Shown: piece by piece, positions 15,222 to 23,836 of the stretch
Layout: each line of letters starts with the position of its first letter
How positions within the stretch are numbered: position 1 is the first letter of the stretch
From: Armatimonadetes bacterium CG06_land_8_20_14_3_00_66_21
Lineage (GTDB): Bacteria; Armatimonadota; Abditibacteriia; CG2-30-66-41
Reading direction: 5' to 3'
DNA: 33,230 nucleotides
Assembly (NCBI GenBank): GCA_002779825.1
Contig: PEVN01000400.1
Location: 1 to 33,230, forward strand
Notes under the pieces: model-generated
What the model was told of the DNA's origin: nothing
What the model saw: the letters and a program-made list of their open reading frames with translations, nothing else
Databases searched by the model: none
Translations under genes and position numbers: made by a program

Positions 15222-17807
15222 TCACGGCGCCTGAAGCTCCGCAACGATGACTCGCCTCCGAGTCGGGTTCCAGCGGAGGGCGGCGACGTCGCCGGGCTGG
15301 AAGTCGCGTGAGCCGACGACGAGGGGGCAGGACGCGGGCTTGCGGTCGGTGAGGCGCCCGCGCACGGTAGTGCGGCTGTCGAGGGGCATGAGCGGCGCGC
15401 CCTCGACGTGGAGTTGGGCCAGGCGGAAAGGCGTCGCCGGCTCGAAGGCGATCACCCGGCCGAGGGCCGAGCAGCGGCGGGCGTGGATCTTGGTGACCAT
15501 TCCGCGGCGGATTGTGAGCGCCAGGTCGTCGCCGCCGAGGATCGCGTTGCCGGCGACTTCCTTTGCGACACCGTTCTCGTCGAGGGTGATCTTGCAGCCC
15601 TCGGCGACGGGAACGCGCCGGTCCATGAAGCCGCCCTCGTAGGGGTCGAAGACGACGGCGGCGCCGACGGGGCCGCGAGCCTCGCCGGCCTCCTCGCGGT
15701 CGGGAGCTGGAGGAACGTAGGGCGCGAAGGGGACGGGGTCGCGGCGGAGGGGGAAGGCGGTTTCGGCGCGATGGGCGACGAGGGCGCTCTCGGCGCGGAG
15801 ACGGTCGGCGCGGTAGCTGCGATTGGTGGCGAGCAGCGTCTCCTCGGCCCACGGTACCTCAAGGCTTACCTCGAACACGGCGACCCAGCCGGGCAGGCCG
15901 AGGGGGTGGAACTCGAACTCAATGAGGGCCTCGGTCTGCCCGCGCACGACGCGGGTCAGATCGACGCGGCGACGCGCAGCCATGTTCGTAAAGCGGGCGA
16001 CCTCGGTGAGAGACGCTGCGTCCGGCCCGACACGGATGGCGAGATAGGAGTCCTCCGAGACCTGCTGGAAGAGAAAGGCGCGGGCGTCGAGGTTCAGGCA
16101 GAGGCGGTCGAAGGTCGGTGCGCCGAGGAGGTCGCGGGCGGCCACGTGGAAACGGGCGAAGCTGGACTTGTTGACCTCGGTGCCGGCAAGGGCGTGGCGA
16201 TCCCCAATGCCTTCGCGGCGGACGCCCTCGACCTCGAACGTCTTGCGCCAGGCGTCGGCTTGCTCGAAGTCCTGGTGGAAGACCGCGGGCCGCCAGGGCT
16301 CGGGCGGCAGAGACTGCCAGCCCTTGCTGACGGCCTCAACCGTCGCGCGGACGCCGTCGTCGCTCAGGTTGAAGAGCGCGACTTCGGCGCAGCCGGCGGC
16401 ATAGGCGAGGTTCGCCACGCCCTCGGCGGTCGACGCGCTGCCCAACTCGCAGTTGATGTCGACGGGCACGCCGAGTTCGCGGTGCACGTCGAGCATGCTG
16501 AGCCCGTGGGAGGAGACTTCGCCCCACTCGCCACCCATGCGGACGTTGTGGAGCACGCCGACCTCCGTGGCCTGGACGGCGTTGTCGAAGCACCACCCGC
16601 GCATGAAGGTGTGGGTGTAGACGCGGTCGGTGAGGGGGCAGTCACCGAGGCCGCCGAGCAGGCCGGCCGCCATCTCGCGGTTGCACTGACGAAGGCTGTG
16701 GCGGAGGAAGTCCTTCTCCGCGTCGGCGAGGCCGTCGCGAGGATCGAGGGTGACGCCCTGCTCAAGGGCGGCGGCGACCACGGCGGGATTGAAGTCGGCC
16801 TGGAGGGTCGCAGACGTGCCTGGGTTGCCAGCGCCCCAGTAGGTGATCTCGTTGTCCAGCACAATCGTGCGCAGGGGGAAGGCGTCGCTCGGCGGCACGC
16901 CGTGGCGGGCCTCGAAGGCGTCCCACTCGGCACGCACGAGCTGGCCGAACGTGCGGAAGCAGCGGGCCTTGAACGCGTTCAGGCGCGCGTTGCGCGTGGT
17001 GAGCCAGGGAACGCTGCTCCAGTGGTTGGGGATGGACAGACCGAATTGGCCCGTCGCGGGATCGAAGGTGACCTGCTGGTACTCGGGGTCGCACCAACGC
17101 CCGCCGGCGCCGTCGAAGCCGAAGGGGGTCCCGGCCCACCAAGTGTTGAGGTGAAGCGCGACGGCCACGCCCGCCTCGGCGGCGGCGCTGAGGGTACCGG
17201 CGAGGCGTTGCTGGATGACCTCGGGCGGCCACTGGGCGATGGCGAAGGTGGCGTTCACCACCAGGGGCGTGAGCTCGTCCGACGCTGGCACCAGCGCCTT
17301 GATCTCGCGGAGGCGCGCGGGGGTGAACTCACCGACCGTCGGCCCAAGGCGCATCGGCTGCATCAGCCCAGCTTCACGCGCGTAGGACTCGAGGTCCTCG
17401 TACAGGCACGCCTCGGAGAGGCAGAGCGGATGGTCGGCGAGGTTGCGGAGGCCGATGTCGAGGGGCTTGGTGGAATCAGACAGGTCGATGAACGCCGAGC
17501 TGAAGCCGGCCTCATCGTACTGGCGGCAGCGGAAGGCGACGTCCCTGCCGTCGGCGGAGACGACGTAGGCCGGGAACTGACCGTGCGCGGTGCGGAACTC
17601 GCGAAGCTCAAGCGTCAGCAGATGGCCGGTCTCGGGTGTGACGGTGAACGATAGCGACGCGCCGGGCGCAAGCTGAACGCCGCGCGTCGGGAACTGGCGG
17701 TCACCGAAGCGCCAGGTGAACTCGACGGGCGACCCGCCGGTGATAGTAACGTGATCGACGAGACCCGCCGCGTGGGCGACGGTCGCCAGGGCAAGCAAGG
17801 CAAGCAT
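15222..17807 (-). CDS. Large secreted protein of unknown family, possible glycoside hydrolase-like barrel
   Basis: The 861-residue product starts with a signal peptide (MLALLALATVAHAAG) from ATG 17807. A beta-rich domain follows (about 20-130). A long alpha/beta region comes next (about 150-510) with barrel-like strands such as VAVALHLNTWWAGTPFG, TIVLDNEITYWGAG and VDINCELGSAST. Acidic residues at strand ends (LDNEIT, NCELG) recall retaining glycosidases of clan GH-A, but I could not place it in a family. The C-terminal 350 residues are beta-rich, with a second sandwich-like domain (FHQDFEQADAW onward). No transmembrane anchor is seen. It is transcribed divergently from the next gene, also a large orphan secreted protein, so the two may be co-regulated from the 345-nt gap. 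An aldo/keto reductase lies downstream. Confidence 0.65.
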   Translation of the reverse strand: MLALLALATVAHAAGLVDHVTITGGSPVEFTWRFGDRQFPTRGVQLAPGASLSFTVTPETGHLLTLELREFRTAHGQFPAYVVSADGRDVAFRCRQYDEAGFSSAFIDLSDSTKPLDIGLRNLADHPLCLSEACLYEDLESYAREAGLMQPMRLGPTVGEFTPARLREIKALVPASDELTPLVVNATFAIAQWPPEVIQQRLAGTLSAAAEAGVAVALHLNTWWAGTPFGFDGAGGRWCDPEYQQVTFDPATGQFGLSIPNHWSSVPWLTTRNARLNAFKARCFRTFGQLVRAEWDAFEARHGVPPSDAFPLRTIVLDNEITYWGAGNPGTSATLQADFNPAVVAAALEQGVTLDPRDGLADAEKDFLRHSLRQCNREMAAGLLGGLGDCPLTDRVYTHTFMRGWCFDNAVQATEVGVLHNVRMGGEWGEVSSHGLSMLDVHRELGVPVDINCELGSASTAEGVANLAYAAGCAEVALFNLSDDGVRATVEAVSKGWQSLPPEPWRPAVFHQDFEQADAWRKTFEVEGVRREGIGDRHALAGTEVNKSSFARFHVAARDLLGAPTFDRLCLNLDARAFLFQQVSEDSYLAIRVGPDAASLTEVARFTNMAARRRVDLTRVVRGQTEALIEFEFHPLGLPGWVAVFEVSLEVPWAEETLLATNRSYRADRLRAESALVAHRAETAFPLRRDPVPFAPYVPPAPDREEAGEARGPVGAAVVFDPYEGGFMDRRVPVAEGCKITLDENGVAKEVAGNAILGGDDLALTIRRGMVTKIHARRCSALGRVIAFEPATPFRLAQLHVEGAPLMPLDSRTTVRGRLTDRKPASCPLVVGSRDFQPGDVAALRWNPTRRRVIVAELQAP

Positions 17808-18152
17808 GGGTTGGCGCAGCCTCTCTACCGGGTTGACGGTGTCGGCTCGACGGTGAGAAGATCGCTTTCAAGACGACGGCAGGAGGATAGCGTCGAGTGG
17901 CTGTGGGTGCAAGGGATTGGGGTCTCCCCTGTCCGGCTTGTCCGGCAAACACGGGACCTCAAACCAGCTTCCTTTGCGGCCGAGGGTCCTTGCGGTGCCC
18001 TCCCTCGCGTCGTATGATCTGTCCGTCGCACTGAACGGTGTGCAAGGAGCCAACGCTCACACGACAGAATCGACTCCAGCGTGCGGTCCCCCGGCTGAGT
18101 GGATCACAGCCGCACCTCTACGCCGCCGGGCGCCCGTCGTTGACTCCACCCG
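17808..18152. other. Divergent intergenic region, 345 nt
   Basis: It separates two divergent genes for large secreted proteins and must hold both promoters. I see no convincing -35/-10 pair, riboswitch or tRNA. The only structure is a pair of 9-bp repeats at 17931-17946. Confidence 0.6.
17931..17946. repeat. Short 9-bp period repeat
   Basis: GTCCGGC occurs at 17931 and 17940, exactly 9 nt apart, with a degenerate unit (GTCTCCC) 9 nt earlier at 17922. It lies in the shared promoter gap. Confidence 0.5.
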
Positions 18153-20657
18153 ATGGTCCGCCAACCCATGTGGATACTTCCTCTATTGCTGGCTTACTCG
18201 TCCGTTGTTGCGGCGGAGCCTCCGCCGCAAGTCCTGCAGTACCTTCACTACCTCGTCGCCTACGCGCCGTACGCCGAAACGATCTGGCACGGAGCCGCTG
18301 ACGGCGGATACTGGGGCGACGGGCTTGCCGGCGGCAACGGCGGCATTCGCGGGACGAGCAACCTCACCCTCGCGTTCGCGATGCTGGTCTACGCGGAGGA
18401 CCAAGGCTGGTTGTCGGACGCGCAGCGGGAACGGCTCGCGGAAGCGGGGCTGGGCCGAGTGGAGCGGCTGGACCGCGTGCGCGGCGCGTGGCGCTACCTC
18501 GCGCGGTGCCACGTCACCGGCGGCGGCTTCTCCGCCACGGACAAGAAGAAGTGGGGCCGCTCGTGGCAGTCGTCCTTGTGGGTCGGCGCGTCGGGGCTGG
18601 CCGCGCTTCTGGTTTGGAGCGACTTGGACGGCGACGTTCGCACGCTCGTCGAGCGGGTAGTCGTCGACGAGGCGGACCAGAAGATCGAGGCGAAGCCGCG
18701 CGACGCGACGCCCGGCAACACCGCCGCCGAAGAGAACGGCTGGGACACCCATGCGCCGGCGATTGCCGTTGCGCTCTTCCCGACCCACCCCAATGCGCTG
18801 AAGTGGCTGCGGACAGCGCAGGTGTTGGCCGCGAACACCTACTCCGTTCGCGCCGACCACACGTCGGACGCACTGCTTGGCGACGAGCGCGTGCGGGACG
18901 TGGTCACGACGGCGAACCTGTTCGACGACTTCACGCTGGACAACCATGGCTTCTTCCACCCGTCTTACCTCAAGGTGTCGGGACAGGAGATCGGCGAGGC
19001 GTGGGCGATGACGGCGCTGGGGGATCGGCTGCATGGCACTTCGTTCGCCCAGCAGCTCAAGCCCTACGCGCTTCACCATGTCGCGGACACGTGGCAGGTG
19101 CTCCGGCGACTGCTTCTTCCCGAAGGCGAGTTCGCCTTCCCCAGCGGCTCTGACTGGGCGATCCATCTGCCCACCGCCCAGAGCTACTTCGCCTTCATCG
19201 CTACAGCGCTGCACGACCCCGTGGCTGCGTTGGCCGAGCGGCGGGGGTTCACGGCTGCCCGCTGGGGCGAGCGCGCTTCTCCGGCAGGGCGGTTCCTTGG
19301 CGCTTCCAACTTCGAGTGGTGGTGGGAGCCGATTGCGCTCAAGCGGTTCTGCACGGCGATGCTGCACTTCGCGCTGTGCGCCGATCCCCCTGCGCCTGCC
19401 CCTGAAGGCGGTCTGGCAAACTACACCGAGACGTTCGCCTCCGAGCCGACACAGATCCTCCTTCACCGCACGCCGCGCTACTTCGCGTCGGTGTCGCGAC
19501 GCGGCCGCCCGACCGGGTTGGTGATCCCGCTGGGTGAGGCGCACCTCGATCACCCGTACGTCACCACGCCGCGTGTTGGCGGTCTCCTGCCACCCGGCGC
19601 GATCGAGAGCTGCTCCCGCTACGACCACGAGTTCGGCACGGCGCTCCTCATGCGCTGCGCCAACGGTACCAGTTCCGCGATGGTTGCCCTGCGCAACGTG
19701 GTCCTGTGGGTCACCAACGAGGCGCTCGGTCCCCTCGGCGTCCAGAACGACAACGTGGTGCCGGGCACCGGCCGGACAGTTCGTTGGGAGTCCGGATCGA
19801 GACACGTTCCGCCGTTGACGCCCATGGAGCCGTTCGCCACGGGCTGTCCGTGGCTCAACATCGACGATCAACTCGGGCTGATCTCGGAGGCGGGGTTCCG
19901 TTATGTGCCGGCTGGCAAGTACACGCGACGCTCGGCTGCGGAGGATCTCGTTGGGCCCCTCGGTGGAGAGCGGGGAACATGCCTGCTGGTCGCGCCGCGC
20001 TACTCGGCGGCCGAAACCAAGCAGCTTGCAGACGCATTCTCGGTCGCGCGCGAAGGGCGCCGGCACGTGGTCACGTGCCAGGACGGCATCGGTGGCCCGA
20101 CGGTCCGGATCACTCTCGACCTCGGGCGCGGCAGCCGGTTCGTTGCGCCGGTGGACCTCGCTGTCGCGGGGTCCGTCGCGGAGCACTTCCCTGTGGACGG
20201 CATGACCGATGGCGATCCGTCGACGTATGGCGTCCTGCGGAACCAGCAAGGCAACGGTCCGACGCCCGACGCGCCGATCGTCCTCGAGTTCGCCCTACCG
20301 GAGACTGCCGGCCTGCCGAGCGCGGTACGGATTGTCCCCCGCCCGCTCTACGGCCCACGGGAAGTGGCACTTGAGGTCCGCCGAGCCGGCGTGTGGGAAG
20401 AAGTCGCCGGCGCCCGGCTGTCCTCGGACCTGGCGGACATTCCGCTGCCGGCTGGTGGACCCGTCGAGCGCTACCGGCTCGTCATCACCAGCGGCTGGGA
20501 CCGAGGTGGCGAACTGGCTGAGGCGCCGCGAAACACGCAGCTCGCCGAACTGAGCTTCATCCTGCGCGACGCAGCCGAGGCTGCCGAGAGCGGGCCGCCG
20601 ACGCCTTTCGAGATCCGTGTGCTTGCTGTGGGGCAGCCGCGACCCAACGAGCGGTGA
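18153..20657 (+). CDS. Large secreted protein with alpha-toroid-like and discoidin-like domains, putative polysaccharide-active enzyme
   Basis: The 834-residue product has a signal peptide (MWILPLLLAYSSVVAAE). ATG 18153 or ATG 18168 could start it; no clear ribosome site distinguishes them. Residues of about 30-400 are helix-rich with repeated Trp/Gly/Asn motifs (GGYWGDGLAGGNGG, ENGWDTHAPAIAVAL, LDNHGFFHPSYL). The look is that of an (alpha/alpha)6 toroid as in polysaccharide lyases and heparinase-like enzymes. Residues of about 410-660 form a beta-sandwich (VGGLLPPGAIES, TSSAMVALRNVVLW). About 680-825 looks like an F5/8 discoidin-type binding domain (DGMTDGDPSTYG). A lyase-like role is inferred from the architecture; no catalytic residue can be named. 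It faces the DUF5696-like gene tail to tail, with a hairpin between them. Confidence 0.65.
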   Translation: MVRQPMWILPLLLAYSSVVAAEPPPQVLQYLHYLVAYAPYAETIWHGAADGGYWGDGLAGGNGGIRGTSNLTLAFAMLVYAEDQGWLSDAQRERLAEAGLGRVERLDRVRGAWRYLARCHVTGGGFSATDKKKWGRSWQSSLWVGASGLAALLVWSDLDGDVRTLVERVVVDEADQKIEAKPRDATPGNTAAEENGWDTHAPAIAVALFPTHPNALKWLRTAQVLAANTYSVRADHTSDALLGDERVRDVVTTANLFDDFTLDNHGFFHPSYLKVSGQEIGEAWAMTALGDRLHGTSFAQQLKPYALHHVADTWQVLRRLLLPEGEFAFPSGSDWAIHLPTAQSYFAFIATALHDPVAALAERRGFTAARWGERASPAGRFLGASNFEWWWEPIALKRFCTAMLHFALCADPPAPAPEGGLANYTETFASEPTQILLHRTPRYFASVSRRGRPTGLVIPLGEAHLDHPYVTTPRVGGLLPPGAIESCSRYDHEFGTALLMRCANGTSSAMVALRNVVLWVTNEALGPLGVQNDNVVPGTGRTVRWESGSRHVPPLTPMEPFATGCPWLNIDDQLGLISEAGFRYVPAGKYTRRSAAEDLVGPLGGERGTCLLVAPRYSAAETKQLADAFSVAREGRRHVVTCQDGIGGPTVRITLDLGRGSRFVAPVDLAVAGSVAEHFPVDGMTDGDPSTYGVLRNQQGNGPTPDAPIVLEFALPETAGLPSAVRIVPRPLYGPREVALEVRRAGVWEEVAGARLSSDLADIPLPAGGPVERYRLVITSGWDRGGELAEAPRNTQLAELSFILRDAAEAAESGPPTPFEIRVLAVGQPRPNER

Positions 20658-20695
20658 CCGCGGGTTGGTCCCGAGGAACCCGCGCGCTTCGCTGT

Positions 20696-20752
20696 CGCCC
20701 TGAATCCGTTGGGGCGCTGTCTCCGGCATCGGCCCCCAACGAATTCAGGGCG
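20696..20752. terminator. Hairpin between convergent genes (possible bidirectional terminator)
   Basis: Arms 20696-20714 and 20734-20752 (CCCCAACGAATTCAGGGCG) pair in 18 of 19 positions around a 19-nt loop. The hairpin sits 39 nt after the plus-strand stop and 52 nt after the minus-strand stop. There is no T-run on either side. It may be one more member of the palindromic repeat class instead of a true terminator. Confidence 0.5.
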
Positions 20753-20803
20753 GCAACGAATGGAGCGAACGGCTATCGCCTGCCGTTCGCCCTCTGTCGC
20801 GCC

Positions 20804-23215
20804 TCACTCCCCCTCGAAGGACGGCTCCAACAACAGTAGCTCCACCGTCACCGACTCCCTGCTAAACTTCTCGATGTTGAACGCTCCCGCCGTTGCGTCC
20901 GCCGGGCACTCGAAGCTCGTCTCCAGTCGCTGCCACTCACCCAGCCGACCTGGATCATACCGCGGGGTGTGGATGTTGGTGATCCAGCCGTCCTCGCCGG
21001 TGACCGTGACTGCCACCCACGGGGGCCGCTCCTTCGGGTCCAGCGCCGTTAGCTTCACCCACGCGCCGAACCGGTAGCGCTTCCCCGGCGCAAGCGGCAA
21101 CCGCGACGCGCTGCCGCCGATCAGCCATTCGTCTTCGTTGGTTCCGCAGAAACGCGCGGCCCGCTTGCCTCCGCGGGCGTTGTCGACAGCGGTCAAGGCG
21201 ATGCCCTTCGTGCCCGTCCACCCGAGCGTGCCGGCGTGGAAGTCGGCGTTGAGGAGACCTGCGGACTTCGTTGGTTCCCACTGGTACGGCATCACAATGG
21301 GCTTGCCCAGGGACAGACCCGGGAAGCGTGTCGCGTCGCCGTCCAACCGGTAGGAGCAGCCGGGCATCTCCAAGGCAGGCGTTGCCCCGAAGTTTGCCGT
21401 GACGGTCAAGCCATTCGCCCACACGGTCCGCTGAACGCAGCAATCGCCAGTCAGGAAGACGTGGTCGGTCATCTCCACGCCGAACACCGCCCGCGTCACC
21501 GGCGAGAAGCGGGCGTAGCTGTCACGAAACGCTTCCGGATTCTCCAGGAAGAGCGCTTCGCCCTCGCCTTGCAGCATCCACAGCGGCATGGTCCCGTAGA
21601 GAATCTGGAAGAGGTCCTTCCGCCACCAGTTCTCTGGCACGCGCAACTGGGCGTCGCCCCACCACCACGTCACCTGCGAGGCGTCGTGGTGCACCAACTC
21701 CCAAAGGGGCACGCGTCGACCGGGGCCGTGGTCGAACGCCATGTACTTGTCGTCTACGGTCAACGGCCCCGACAGGTTGCTGAGGTTCCTCGGCGCCGCG
21801 TTCCAGCACGCCGTACTCATGAGCCCCTCGAAGTAGCTGGCGTAGCGCAGCGCCCAGTCGCGGCCGCCTTCCGACCCGCTCACCAGACCGTGTTTGTACA
21901 GGAACTCGAACTGCGCCAGCTTGACTGCACGGTCTTGCGTCCGCGTGGCGGGGTGATCGGCGCTGTAGCACTCGTACAGCCCGCACGACGTGGCACAGTC
22001 GATGAACCACGCGTCCTGCCCACCGGCGCCCTGGTCCACCGGCACGCGCGCTCGCAGTGCCCGCAAGCCCTCCAGCGGACAGACGACATAGCTGAGGTGC
22101 GCTTTGCCCTGATCGTGGACCGTGTACCAGCCCTTCTGCAGCGAGCCGTCCCAGGCGCGGATCACCGGCTCGGGGAAGTGGTACTGCTTGTACCGGTCCC
22201 AGTTGTCCCACGGATGCCCGCTCTCGTGGAGGTCCGTGTAGATGTCGTAGTGCCCTGCCAGGTAGCCCAGGTCCTCCACCGCCTTGACGACCTCTCTCGG
22301 CGGGTGGTCTCCCACCGAACTGAGGTGGAACAGGCACCGGTCCACGCCCAGTGATTTCAGTAGCTCCGCCAACCGGACCGGGCTCTCGCCGCTCCGCGTG
22401 TACCAGACATCCACCGCCCCCGCCAGCTTCGCAACGGCCGGCACGTCCTTCGCCTTCTCTGTCAATGTACGCACGGTTCCTTGTGACCGAGCGTATTCCC
22501 GATACCGCTTGCACATCGCCACATACCCGCCGCTGTCAAAGAACACGTACCGCAGCCGCCGCTGGTACCCGAACTTCCCCGTCTGCGGTAGCCATTCCGG
22601 CACACCCACCGGCAGCTTCTCGCCGTCGACCGTCACCACCCGCTTGGCAAACCGCGCGTCATCCGGTGTCTCCAGAATCATCAAGTAGCCCGCACCCGTC
22701 TTCAGGTCCGTCACCCCAAGCCACGGCATGGAGATCATGGAGTCGAAGCCAACCTCGGGGAATGGGTCGTTACGGACGCGGAGAAGCAGACCCTCTTGCT
22801 GGGGGATCACCCAGGCGGCGTCCGGCGTGGTGGCGAGAAGCGGGTCCGGGAAGGTGAACGGCTTCGCCGTTGCGTCGGGAGGACCGTCGAGCGTGACGAG
22901 CAGTTCCGGGGCGTCGGGTCCGAGGGTGAAGGTGGCGGTTCCAGTGACGCCGGGGCCGGCGAGCTCAGGTAGCGTGCGGGCGAGACGGCGACCGTCACCT
23001 GTCTGCACCGCAGCAGTGCCCCGGTCAGCGGCTGACGACCCGCGCCACGTGTGCCCCGACCGCTTGTCGGTCACGGACCACGAGGCGGTCTGGGAGTCGA
23101 CCGCGACCTCGAGTTGTGCGTTACCGAGTGCCGCCCCCTCGCCAGCGACCTGGCACACCACCAGTGCAGCCAGTACTGCGGTCAGTCGGGCACCATGGAT
23201 CGCGCGTTTAGCCAT
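20804..23215 (-). CDS. Secreted DUF5696-like glycoside hydrolase with C-terminal carbohydrate-binding-like domain
   Basis: The start is set at ATG 23215, which opens a signal peptide (MAKRAIHGARLTAVLAALVV). The frame continues upstream to 23398, but that part encodes an unrelated antitoxin fragment that would bury the signal. The 803-residue protein has an N-terminal beta-sandwich (about 30-250). A barrel region follows (about 260-600), including DVWYTRSGESP, GHYDIYTDLHESG and AWFIDCATSCGLYECY, with acidic strand ends and SGSEGGRDW near 448. This resembles DUF5696 glycosidase-like proteins, which are distantly related to endo-alpha-N-acetylgalactosaminidase-type barrels. The last 145 residues (LNADFHAGTLGWTG onward) look like a CBM4/9-type sandwich. 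The substrate is not determinable. Confidence 0.7.
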   Translation of the reverse strand: MAKRAIHGARLTAVLAALVVCQVAGEGAALGNAQLEVAVDSQTASWSVTDKRSGHTWRGSSAADRGTAAVQTGDGRRLARTLPELAGPGVTGTATFTLGPDAPELLVTLDGPPDATAKPFTFPDPLLATTPDAAWVIPQQEGLLLRVRNDPFPEVGFDSMISMPWLGVTDLKTGAGYLMILETPDDARFAKRVVTVDGEKLPVGVPEWLPQTGKFGYQRRLRYVFFDSGGYVAMCKRYREYARSQGTVRTLTEKAKDVPAVAKLAGAVDVWYTRSGESPVRLAELLKSLGVDRCLFHLSSVGDHPPREVVKAVEDLGYLAGHYDIYTDLHESGHPWDNWDRYKQYHFPEPVIRAWDGSLQKGWYTVHDQGKAHLSYVVCPLEGLRALRARVPVDQGAGGQDAWFIDCATSCGLYECYSADHPATRTQDRAVKLAQFEFLYKHGLVSGSEGGRDWALRYASYFEGLMSTACWNAAPRNLSNLSGPLTVDDKYMAFDHGPGRRVPLWELVHHDASQVTWWWGDAQLRVPENWWRKDLFQILYGTMPLWMLQGEGEALFLENPEAFRDSYARFSPVTRAVFGVEMTDHVFLTGDCCVQRTVWANGLTVTANFGATPALEMPGCSYRLDGDATRFPGLSLGKPIVMPYQWEPTKSAGLLNADFHAGTLGWTGTKGIALTAVDNARGGKRAARFCGTNEDEWLIGGSASRLPLAPGKRYRFGAWVKLTALDPKERPPWVAVTVTGEDGWITNIHTPRYDPGRLGEWQRLETSFECPADATAGAFNIEKFSRESVTVELLLLEPSFEGE

Positions 23216-23416
23216 TGTCACGCCTGCTGGTCCTCCCAACTCCTTGTCGAGATCGGCGAGGTCTACGCGGAACGAGTCCCTGCCGAGCCGAGCCAGCGCC
23301 AGCGGGAAGTCGGTGCGGTCCAGTCCCGCAACGCGCGCGGCCATCTCCTGAGAGAGCTTGCCCTGCTCATACCACGCGGCTACCGCCGCGAGACGCATCT
23401 CTGAGGCAAGCGCCTC
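23216..23416 (-). pseudogene. UPF0175-type antitoxin fragment fused in frame to the next gene
   Basis: The frame reads EALASEMRLAAVAAWYEQGK, then LSQEMAARVAGLDRTDFPLA and RDSFRVDLADLDKEL. That is the helix-turn-helix C-terminal part of a UPF0175 antitoxin. The N-terminal third is missing, because upstream of about 23416 the DNA encodes the thiol oxidoreductase. There is no stop before the signal peptide of the glycosidase, so one open frame spans both. Its own start would be ATG 23398. No partner toxin is present. Confidence 0.65.
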
Positions 23417-23754
23417 GCGACGAGGTCATATGCGGCATCGCGCAACGGCGGCGGAACCAATCGCGCCAACGCCACCAGTCTCCACCAGCCACCAAGATAC
23501 GCCGCCACCCGCAGCGCCGCTTCCGAACGAACGAAGACTTGCTCCGGCTTGCCGCTTTGCTCCGGCTCGAACCACACGACAGAATCAACAGTGCGAAGTG
23601 CCGGATGGCGGCGCGCGACGGCGGCGCCGAACTGGCTCTGCAGCGCAGCGAACTGCAGCGTGTGCCGGCGCTCGTGGCGCAAGACAAGCTGCACGGCAGC
23701 GCTGCAGAAGCCGCACTCACCGTCGTAGAGGAGAACTGCCTTGGCCGAGTCCAT
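23380..23754 (-). CDS. DCC1-like thiol-disulfide oxidoreductase family protein, C-terminus truncated
   Basis: LLYDGECGFCSAAV near the N-terminus is the YDGxCxxC signature (Cys14 and Cys17 from the ATG at 23754). EAALRVAAYLGGWWRL, then PPPLRDAAYDLVAR, completes the family. Intact members continue with an NRYRWFG-type tail. Here the frame leaves the family at about 23416 and ends RLPQRCVSRR, overlapping the antitoxin fragment. In-frame codons upstream to 23853 do not look like family sequence and overlap the divergent next gene, so I prefer 23754. The function of DCC proteins is poorly known; a redox role on small thiols is assumed. The active-site half is intact. Confidence 0.75.
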   Translation of the reverse strand: MDSAKAVLLYDGECGFCSAAVQLVLRHERRHTLQFAALQSQFGAAVARRHPALRTVDSVVWFEPEQSGKPEQVFVRSEAALRVAAYLGGWWRLVALARLVPPPLRDAAYDLVARRLPQRCVSRR

Positions 23755-23836
23755 CAGCAACCAGTCTACTCCACCCGACGCCCCATGAGTGCCGGAGCCA
23801 GGCGGACAGGCGAATCGGTTGTAGGCGCTTCCGCCC

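Noticed and set aside
15408..17654. Plus-strand open frame of 748 codons antisense to the secreted orphan
   Set aside because: Its composition is Gly/Ala/Glu/Val-rich without motifs. The minus frame has a signal peptide and domain-like sequence.
18183..20249. Minus-strand open frame of 688 codons antisense to the toroid protein
   Set aside because: It is Arg-rich and featureless; the plus strand has a signal peptide and coherent domains.
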